Of a stretch of DNA of 8,850 nt, positions 1 through 5,816 are shown piece after piece; within the stretch, counting starts at the first letter, position 1, and every line of letters begins with the position of its first letter. Origin of the DNA: an uncultured Collinsella sp. (GTDB taxonomy: Bacteria; Actinomycetota; Coriobacteriia; Coriobacteriales; Coriobacteriaceae); the NCBI GenBank assembly GCA_900554495.1, contig USHR01000065.1, positions 1-8,850 on the forward strand, written 5' to 3'. The notes under the pieces were generated by a model. It saw only the letters and a program-made list of their open reading frames with translations, was not told the DNA's origin and did no database searches. A program made the position numbers and the translations under genes.

Positions 1-124
1 CAAGCAAGAGATAATGATACGCTATCGGCCCACGCCTCGGGCAAATTACACGCGGAGCATCTTTGCGGCAAATAGCCCATGGCCTATCGCCGTCTCGATT
101 GCACAAGATCAATCAAGCGCCAAA

Positions 125-631
125 CTATGCCTCGCACATGAGCTGCACGAGTTTTTGTTTGGTCACCTTGGCCTGTTCGTTAGCCATATTGCGCTCGTTT
201 CTAAAGACCGCATTTGCAACACCATGCAGATCGGCATCGGAAATCGCACTGCACGGACCGTCCATCGAAGCCGCCGTGGGGCATACGCACAACGGCAGCT
301 CAGCATAAAACGCAACGGCCTTGGCGATATCGAGCATCTTGCCGCCGCCAATACCCACCACCATGTCGCAATACTCAGCCTGGGCTTCCTTAGCCATTTC
401 GACAACGGCCTCTTCCGTACACGGACCGTCATAAATCTTAAAGAACGGCTCACTCAGATCGTCGTCCAGAAATCCATCGACGATCTGCCTGCACAGCCGA
501 TCCTCGGTGCCCTGGTCAAACAAGACATAGGCAGCGCAGCCCAACCATGACAAATACCTGCCTTGACGCGACAGTTCGCCCGGCCCCTGAACATACCGGC
601 CGGGACCGCCGTAAACCATAGGAAGCGCCAT
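125..631 (-). pseudogene. Truncated GldA-like glycerol dehydrogenase paralogue
   Basis: The 168-residue reading frame matches the N-terminal nucleotide-binding half of the GldA family up to about residue 131. It has the opening PGRYVQGPGEL, the dinucleotide-binding loop GIGGGKMLDIAKAVA (about 93-107), and PTAASMDGPCSAIS (118-131), parallel to PTIASTDAPCSALS in the intact gldA next door. After that the similarity stops and about 37 unrelated residues precede a stop. The family normally has about 365 residues; the whole C-terminal helical domain with the metal ligands (Asp171, His254 and His271 in E. coli numbering) is missing, so it should be inactive as a dehydrogenase. By eye it is only about 40% identical to the neighbouring GldA, so it is an old paralogue and not a fresh duplication. 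The ATG at 631 follows a weak AAGGGCGG-like ribosome site. No frame in bases 1-124 restores the missing part. A chimeric join near base 240 is the alternative to real decay. Confidence 0.7.
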
Positions 632-696
632 ACGAGAATCCGCCCTTCATCAAACAACGATTGGTGCAAAGTAACCTTGCCCCTTTGCACCATAGC

Positions 697-732
697 AAAA
701 AGGGGCAAAGCCATCTGTTGGCTTTGCCCCTT
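697..732 (-). terminator. Intrinsic terminator of gldA
   Basis: Read on the minus strand just after the gldA stop, a perfect 13-bp stem (720-732 with 700-712) encloses a 7-base loop and runs directly into five T residues (701-697). A third complementary segment at 677-688 could also pair with the 695-708 arm. Confidence 0.85.
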
Positions 733-744
733 CCTTAGCTTGAT

Positions 745-1845
745 TTACTCATCCATGAGATAGTAGTGGCCCAGTGCGTCGGCACCCAGGATGGCATTTG
801 CGACCATCTCGGGCGTCACCTCAAACGGCATGTTGCACATGGTGTCCTCGGGCGCGCACGCGGCCTCGGCAACAATCATGGCCTTCTCGCGCGTAACCTC
901 GGCAACGCCAAGTTCCTTCATCGTAACCGGCAGGCCCAGCTCAATGCAGAAGCCCAAGACTTCCTCGAGCTTCTCGGTCGGGGCATCCTCGAGTACCAGC
1001 TGGACGATGGTGCCGAAGGCGACCTTCTCGCCGTGATACATGCCGTGGCACTCGGGCAGCATCGTCAGGCCATTGTGGATGGCATGAGCAGCAGCAAGGC
1101 CCGAGCTCTCAAAGCCAATACCCGAAAGCAGCGTATTGGCCTCGATGATGTGCTCGACGGCAGGCGTGAGCGCACCCTTCTCCAGCGCGACCTTGGCCTT
1201 GACGCCATCGGCCATGAGCGTCTCATAGCAGAGCTTGGCGAGCGCCAGGCCGGCCATTCCGCCCTTGCCGCCGGCGCAAGTGCCACCGTCGGCATCGTGC
1301 GTTGCCTGAGCCTCGAAATAGGTTGCAAGCGCATCGCCCATACCGGAAACCGTCAGGCGCACCGGGCTCGCCGCGATAACCGTCGTATCCATAAGGACGA
1401 TATTGGGGTTTGCCTTAAGGAAGAGGTACTTGTCGAACTGGCCGTCGTCGGTGTAGAGCACCGAAAGTGCCGAGCACGGTGCATCGGTCGAAGCAATGGT
1501 GGGGCAAATGATAACCGGGGACTCCAGGTAATAGGCGACGGCCTTCGCGGTGTCGAGGATCTTGCCGCCACCGACGCCGACGATGATGTCGCAACCGTTG
1601 TCGCGAGCGAGCGCGACCAGACGATCGACCTCGCCCTTGGAGCACTCGCCGTTAAAGTCCTCAAACAGCAGCTCGGCCTTAGCCTCGGCAAAGCCGCCCT
1701 CGATCTTGGCACCGACGCGCTTCTTGCCCGAAGGCGTCACGATGACGAGGGCCTTAGCGCCGAGCGGCTCGACATAGGAGCCGAGCTTGGCGAGCTCGTC
1801 CGGACCCTGGATGTACTTGCTGGGGCTATTGAAGATTGCAGCCAT
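745..1845 (-). CDS. gldA: Glycerol dehydrogenase GldA (NAD+, Zn-dependent)
   Basis: This gene encodes cytosolic glycerol dehydrogenase, which interconverts glycerol and dihydroxyacetone with NAD(H). The 366 residues are full length for the family. The N-terminal domain has the nucleotide-binding loop GVGGGKILDTAKAVA (90-104) and PTIASTDAPCSALS (115-128). The C-terminal helical domain has the three zinc ligands at exactly the E. coli GldA positions: Asp171 in SGMGDAL, His254 in AAAHAIHNG and His271 in MYHGEKVAFG. The ATG at 1845 opens the family-typical N-terminus; the ribosome site is weak (GAATGGGA about 6 bases upstream). The gene lies 84 bases after the iron-type alcohol dehydrogenase on the same strand, with a terminator between them, so it either uses its own promoter in that gap or relies on read-through. 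A strong terminator follows it. No dihydroxyacetone kinase gene is visible here. Confidence 0.95.
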   Translation of the reverse strand: MAAIFNSPSKYIQGPDELAKLGSYVEPLGAKALVIVTPSGKKRVGAKIEGGFAEAKAELLFEDFNGECSKGEVDRLVALARDNGCDIIVGVGGGKILDTAKAVAYYLESPVIICPTIASTDAPCSALSVLYTDDGQFDKYLFLKANPNIVLMDTTVIAASPVRLTVSGMGDALATYFEAQATHDADGGTCAGGKGGMAGLALAKLCYETLMADGVKAKVALEKGALTPAVEHIIEANTLLSGIGFESSGLAAAHAIHNGLTMLPECHGMYHGEKVAFGTIVQLVLEDAPTEKLEEVLGFCIELGLPVTMKELGVAEVTREKAMIVAEAACAPEDTMCNMPFEVTPEMVANAILGADALGHYYLMDE

Positions 1846-1869
1846 TTTTATCCCATTCTCTAATAAGTA

Positions 1870-1908
1870 AAAAGAAAGGGGCCCCGTACGGATACGTGCG
1901 GAGCCCCT
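1870..1908 (-). terminator. Intrinsic terminator of the Fe-type alcohol dehydrogenase
   Basis: On the minus strand a 14-position stem (1895-1908 with 1877-1890, one mismatch and one G-T pair, GC rich, tetraloop at 1891-1894) is followed by TTTCTTTTT. It lies 22 bases past the stop of the 1930-3153 gene and just before gldA, so it probably limits read-through into gldA. Confidence 0.8.
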
Positions 1909-1929
1909 CGTTACGATAACAAGAGTCGA

Positions 1930-3153
1930 TTAGAAATCGATGTCGGTGTCGTAGTAGCAGGCCTTGAGGATCTTCTCGAAGTCGGCAGCCTTGGTCTCAC
2001 GCGGGTTCTCCGGCGTGCAGGCGTCCTGCTCGGCGTTCGCGGCGATCTCGGGCAGCTTGGCGAGGAACTCCTCCTCGGAAACCATCTGCGGGTTCTCGGC
2101 GTCGACCTTTACGCCACCATTTGCGTAATCCTTGATGGACTGCGGAATGTTGAGCTGATCGTTGAGGTCGCGGATCTTCTGGACGAGCGCAGCGATGAGC
2201 TCCTCGTTGGTCTCGCCGGGAAGGTGCAGGATCTCCTTGGCCACGTAAGCGTAACGCTCAGCAGCACGCGGGTCCTTGGAGTTCCACTGGATGACCTTGC
2301 CCAGGTACATGGCGTTAGCGGCACCATGGATGATGTGGCCGTTCTCAAAGGCAGCACCGGTCTTGTGAGCCATGGAGTGAACGATGCCGAGCAGGCCCGA
2401 GGAGAAGGCGATACCGGCGATGCACTGAGCCTCGTGCATGTGCTGACGGGCCTCATGGTCGCCAGCATAGGACTTGGGCAGCCACTCGACGATCTCGCGG
2501 ATGCCGTGCAGAGCGTTGGCGTCGGTGAACATAGAGGCGCAGGTGGAAACGTAGGCCTCCATGCAGTGGGTCAGAGCATCCATGCCGGTGTGAGCGCACA
2601 GCTTGGCGGGCATGGTGTAGGTGAGCTCGGGGTCGACGATGGCGACATCAGGGGTGATGTTGAAGTCGGCCAGCGGGTACTTGATGCCCTTGGCGTAGTC
2701 GGTAATGACGGAGAACGCGGTGACCTCGGTAGCGGTGCCGGAGGTAGAGGAGATGGCGCAGAAATGAGCCTTCTGACGCAGCTCGGGGAAGCTGAACGGC
2801 TGGATGATGTTGTCGAAGGACTCCTCGGGATACTCGTAGAAGACCCACATGGCCTTAGCGGCATCGATGGGCGAGCCGCCGCCGATGGCGATAATCCAGT
2901 CGGGCTCGAACTCGCGCATGGCTTCGGCGCCCTTCATGACCGTCTCGATGGACGGGTCGGACTCGACGCCCTCGAACAGCTTGACCTCGAAACCGCCTTC
3001 CTTAAGGTCGGCCTCAACGTCCTGCAGGAATCCGCCGCGGCGCATAGAGCTGCCGCCAGAAACGATGATGGCCTTCTTGCCCTTGAGGTTCTTCACCTCG
3101 TGGCGAGCACCCTCACCAAAGTACAGATCGCGAGGATTGGTAAAACGTCCCAT
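1930..3153 (-). CDS. Stand-alone AdhE-type iron-containing alcohol dehydrogenase
   Basis: The 407-residue protein resembles the C-terminal alcohol-dehydrogenase domain of AdhE but lacks the aldehyde-dehydrogenase half. It should interconvert an aldehyde and an alcohol with NAD(P)H; the substrate cannot be read from sequence. Visible features are the nucleotide-binding GGGSPIDAAKAMW (91-103), SSTSGTATEVTAFSVITD (135-152), and the metal site: Asp192 and His196 in GMDALTH, His259 in VHSMAHKTG, and His276 in IIHGAANA. The loop between the last two histidines is three residues longer than in FucO or AdhE, and His273 is a second candidate ligand. I chose the ATG at 3153, not the longer in-frame start at 3273, because AGGAGG (3160-3165) lies 6 bases upstream and the arginine-rich N-terminal extension is foreign to the family. 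The strong ribosome site and uniform GC-ending codons suggest high expression. A role as fermentative electron sink beside gldA is inference. Confidence 0.9.
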   Translation of the reverse strand: MGRFTNPRDLYFGEGARHEVKNLKGKKAIIVSGGSSMRRGGFLQDVEADLKEGGFEVKLFEGVESDPSIETVMKGAEAMREFEPDWIIAIGGGSPIDAAKAMWVFYEYPEESFDNIIQPFSFPELRQKAHFCAISSTSGTATEVTAFSVITDYAKGIKYPLADFNITPDVAIVDPELTYTMPAKLCAHTGMDALTHCMEAYVSTCASMFTDANALHGIREIVEWLPKSYAGDHEARQHMHEAQCIAGIAFSSGLLGIVHSMAHKTGAAFENGHIIHGAANAMYLGKVIQWNSKDPRAAERYAYVAKEILHLPGETNEELIAALVQKIRDLNDQLNIPQSIKDYANGGVKVDAENPQMVSEEEFLAKLPEIAANAEQDACTPENPRETKAADFEKILKACYYDTDIDF

Positions 3154-3193
3154 ACTGTGCCTCCTAAACAAGCCCCTCTTAGACTTGCGTATA

Positions 3194-3220
3194 TAACGGA
3201 GCACCCAATTGGCTCCGTTA
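3194..3220 (-). promoter_or_regulatory. Leader hairpin or operator-like inverted repeat
   Basis: A perfect 9-bp inverted repeat (TAACGGAGC / GCTCCGTTA, 9-base spacer) sits about 40 bases upstream of the dehydrogenase start. It could be an mRNA leader hairpin or a protein-binding palindrome. There is no T-run after it, so it is not an ordinary terminator. It does not resemble the TTGTTAA...TTAACAA type of Rex site. Confidence 0.4.
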
Positions 3221-3606
3221 GGACCGTTTGCGCGTTGCCGGCGATGACAATGCGCGATGTCTAAACGTCTCAACGCTCAGACAAACACTATTTTACCGTT
3301 CTGGTTGGTCAGTTATTCACCTAAAGCCGCCAATGATGAAACGTTTTTTCTATCCTGGAACCTCTAGCGTTGCGGTTATTGTCCCAAGCTGGGCAAACGC
3401 TTTATCAAGGTTGGCTACATACCCCGGGCAGGACGGTGCCCCTCCAAAATATGCACCGTTCGCCGCCAAAAATCGACCGTTTGCGGCACCGTGATACCAC
3501 TCGGTCGTCCAAGGTGCCGACATTTGTGCGACATCCGTCTTCGTGGTGCAAAGGTGCAAGTCCAAGTGCGGTACCCCCGGTGTGCCACATGCGGGTAAAC
3601 TAGAAC

Positions 3607-3616
3607 CTTATATAGA
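3607..3616 (+). promoter_or_regulatory. Candidate -10 region for the 3652-7994 unit
   Basis: The AT-rich stretch CTTATATAGA stands out in GC-rich surroundings, about 40 bases before the first ATG. No good -35 hexamer lies at the right distance, so the assignment is weak. Confidence 0.3.
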
Positions 3617-3651
3617 GACATTTGAACCCTAACCGCAGCAAAGGAGGCCCC

Positions 3652-4728
3652 ATGGCATTCGATCCCATTCAAGAGGATTGCCATCGCCTCGTTCTTGAGG
3701 CCTTGCGCCGCGACAATATCCCGCTCACCGACGGCCCCGCCGTCGAGCGTCTGATGGAGCAATTCACCCGCGACCCCGCGCCGCTCATCGTGCACGATCG
3801 CGACCGCGCCGGACATCTAATTGCCAAGGTGGTCGAGGCCGTCGACTACCGCATTCCCTTTATCCCCGATGATACCCAGGCCGAGCAGGAAGAGGCCGCT
3901 GCCGAGAACATGCTTCGCGAGGCCGCCGCACTCGATCCGACCAACTGGGATGCCCAGCGCATGCTGACGGCCCTCACCGCCGACTCCAACGAGGAATACG
4001 TGCAGTATCTGGTGTCCAAGCGCGATGAAGTCGAGCATGATCTGGCGCTCAAGATCGCCTCGGCGCAGGACCCCTACGAGCGTGAAGCCGCAGGCGACCT
4101 TATGCGCCGCCCCTACCTGCGCTGGCTTGCCGCTCTTGCATCGCGCGCCCTCATTAGCGGACGCTATCGCATGTCGTTGGAGACAGCGAATCGCAGCTTG
4201 GACTTTGCGCCCAACGACCCCGCCGGCGTCCGCCACACCGCGATGCTCGCCATGGCAAAGCTCGAATACCCCGCCGAGGAGCTCAAACGATTTCGCTCCG
4301 CCCACTCCGTACCCTATCTCGCGAATACCCCGCTGCGCCGCCGCCCCAAAGATGCGGAGCGCGACTTGGACCCGTGGACGCTCATCGCACTGATGAGCGC
4401 AGCCTGGCGCGAGCTGGACTACGAGGGCGCCGAGCACTACCTGCGTATCCTTGCGCGCTCGTGTCCGCACGCGGCCGAGGCGCTCTACTTCCAAACCGAG
4501 TTTCCCGATGGCGTCTATGCCCGCGTCAACGTGGGTACAGGCTCCACCGACGAGCTCGTCCTTGCACTGTCCGAGGCGACGCCGGTACTGCAGGAGGGCC
4601 TGGGCGCTCCCGACAACGCCAGCTTTGCCGCCTGGGTCGCCACCAGCGATATCGTGCGTTCCCAGATCGACGAGCGCATCCTGCGCGCAGCCGAGCAGGG
4701 GCTTCCATTTAAGGGAGGGGACCTCTAA
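3652..4728 (+). CDS. TPR-like all-helical protein of unknown function (paralogue 1)
   Basis: I do not recognise a named family. The 358-residue soluble protein has no signal peptide or membrane segment and looks almost entirely helical, with TPR-like pairs. One is at about 152-205, where RRPYLRW is followed by GRYRMSLETANRSLDFAPNDPAG in the rhythm of a TPR repeat. Another is at about 240-284 (DPWTLIAL ... YEGAEHYLRILARSCPHAAEALYF). The first recalls the RPYMR/NP-N-D-x-G pattern of bacterial ST7-like TPR proteins, but that is only a resemblance. The ATG at 3652 is preceded by AAAGGAGG (3640-3646) at good spacing; a non-ATG start at 3622 has no such site. The stop overlaps the next start by one base (TAATG, 4726-4730), so the two genes are probably translationally coupled. 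The next gene is a distant paralogue. A scaffold or partner role for the downstream MurT-GatD is speculation from position only. Confidence 0.85.
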   Translation: MAFDPIQEDCHRLVLEALRRDNIPLTDGPAVERLMEQFTRDPAPLIVHDRDRAGHLIAKVVEAVDYRIPFIPDDTQAEQEEAAAENMLREAAALDPTNWDAQRMLTALTADSNEEYVQYLVSKRDEVEHDLALKIASAQDPYEREAAGDLMRRPYLRWLAALASRALISGRYRMSLETANRSLDFAPNDPAGVRHTAMLAMAKLEYPAEELKRFRSAHSVPYLANTPLRRRPKDAERDLDPWTLIALMSAAWRELDYEGAEHYLRILARSCPHAAEALYFQTEFPDGVYARVNVGTGSTDELVLALSEATPVLQEGLGAPDNASFAAWVATSDIVRSQIDERILRAAEQGLPFKGGDL

Positions 4729-5771
4729 TGGATCCGAGCGTCTACATCCCCGCCTACTTGGAGCGCACCTATCTGGCGTCGCACCCCGAGCTCACCGATG
4801 CAGCACGCGAGCTTGTCCATAACGACATTAGTGCGAATCCCCAAAAGTACGCGCAGTCCGAGCATGCCCAGGCGCTGCTGTCCTATGCCGGTGTTCATCG
4901 CCACCTGCTCGACGAGCTCCATCGCATCGAAGACATGGGCAGCGACGAGGAGTTTGAGCAGACGCGCAATCGCCTGTTCGACGACATGCGCGATGAGCTG
5001 CTCAAGATTGTCCGCGTCGACGCACTGACCGTCGACGCGCAGCTGCTCGCCATCATCCTGGCCGACACGCCCGTTGACGCCTGCCTGGGCGACCTGATGA
5101 AGCTTGAGGCAACCACGGCCGATTACCTCCAACAAAGCGTGCCTGGGTTCGATATGGAGGCCCCACACTACTGGGCCAACAAGGTTTTGACGGACGGCGC
5201 GACGGCGTCAGATCTCACCGTGAGCGAGCCGGCACTTATCGGGTGGCTCCACACGCTCGAGGCCATCTCGCAGCTGTGCATGGCAAGCGCCCGCTACCGC
5301 GCCGCTGCCAACTACGCCCACCGCGTCCTTAAGGCAGAAGGCTATCCCACCCGAGCTGCCGGCACCGTGTTGCTCGCCCTCGCTCGACTGGAAGACCAAG
5401 ACGGCTTTTTTGCCCTGGCTCACCAGCTCGAGGAACAGGTGGGGGCCGATGCACTCGAGAACTCCCCCTGGTACCTGCTCGCCCGCACGATCCTCCTGTT
5501 CAAAACGAACAAGATGCGTCCGGCGGCGCGTGCGCTGCGTGAGTTCGCTAACCGCTGCGAGGGCGGCGCGTTCTTCTTGCTGAATCCCATGTATCAGACA
5601 CCGTACCTTCCCTGCCGGCCCGAGCCACGCGATCCCTGGGATCTTTCGCACCAGGCCGTTTGGGAAGCGGACGGCATTATCTCGGACACTCCCGACTTTG
5701 CCCCCTGGGCCAATGCCTGCGAAGACGTGTCGCAGCTTGCCCAGGAATTTGCGCGCCGCTACGGATTTTAG
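4728..5771 (+). CDS. TPR-like all-helical protein of unknown function (paralogue 2)
   Basis: This 347-residue, soluble, helix-rich protein aligns by eye with the gene before it along most of its length: DAQLLAIILA (103-112) with DAQRMLTALTA; EPALIGWL...ARYRAAANYAHRVLKAEGYPTRAAG (168-212) with the RRPYLRW/GRYRMS segment; SPWYLLARTILLF (246-258) with DPWTLIALMSAAW; and the terminal FAPWANACEDVSQLAQEFA with FAAWVATSDIVRSQIDERI. Sequence identity is low, but order and spacing agree, so I infer an old tandem duplication. The two are consecutive, same-strand, one-base-overlapping genes, which suggests a heteromeric pair. The ATG at 4728 has AAGGGAGG upstream (4711-4718). The stop is 45 bases before murT-gatD with no terminator between, so the three genes are likely co-transcribed. 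No catalytic motif is visible. Confidence 0.85.
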   Translation: MDPSVYIPAYLERTYLASHPELTDAARELVHNDISANPQKYAQSEHAQALLSYAGVHRHLLDELHRIEDMGSDEEFEQTRNRLFDDMRDELLKIVRVDALTVDAQLLAIILADTPVDACLGDLMKLEATTADYLQQSVPGFDMEAPHYWANKVLTDGATASDLTVSEPALIGWLHTLEAISQLCMASARYRAAANYAHRVLKAEGYPTRAAGTVLLALARLEDQDGFFALAHQLEEQVGADALENSPWYLLARTILLFKTNKMRPAARALREFANRCEGGAFFLLNPMYQTPYLPCRPEPRDPWDLSHQAVWEADGIISDTPDFAPWANACEDVSQLAQEFARRYGF

Positions 5772-5816
5772 TGACGCACTCGACCCGACCATGTCGTTTA
5801 CGTTAGGAACGGTTTC

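Larger units (their letters stand above)
3154..3651. other. Divergent intergenic region, no convincing gene
   Basis: About 500 bases separate the minus-strand dehydrogenase from the plus-strand operon. Short open frames cross it on both strands, but they lack ribosome sites and recognisable domains. It holds a hairpin near the dehydrogenase start (3194-3220), three copies of the heptamer GCACCGT or its complement (3433-3439 inverted, 3453-3459, 3486-3492), an 11-base direct repeat GACCGTTTGCG (3222-3232 and 3475-3485), and AT-rich candidate -10 boxes: TAAAAT on the minus strand at 3290-3295 and TATATA at 3609-3614 on the plus strand. It must hold the outward promoters of both units, but no consensus -35/-10 pair is clear. 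Confidence 0.6.

Noticed and set aside
13..21. AATGATACG near the left edge, resembling the start of an Illumina P5 adapter
   Set aside because: Only nine bases match and the following bases diverge at once, so chance is the better explanation, unlike the exact 12-base match at the right edge.
766..1863. 365-codon plus-strand frame opposite gldA
   Set aside because: It is the shadow of a clear gldA on the other strand: no domain, and composition expected from reversed GC-rich codons.
2224..3264. 346-codon plus-strand frame opposite the Fe-type alcohol dehydrogenase
   Set aside because: Shadow of the dehydrogenase gene; rich in G, D, V and L as reversed codons give, with no family features.
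3154..3273. Upstream extension of the alcohol dehydrogenase by 40 residues
   Set aside because: The extension is arginine-rich, foreign to the family and lies across the hairpin at 3194-3220; the ATG at 3153 has an excellent AGGAGG.
3228..3494. 88-codon plus-strand frame in the divergent intergenic region
   Set aside because: No ribosome site, no recognisable domain, and overlapping frames on the other strand are equally open.
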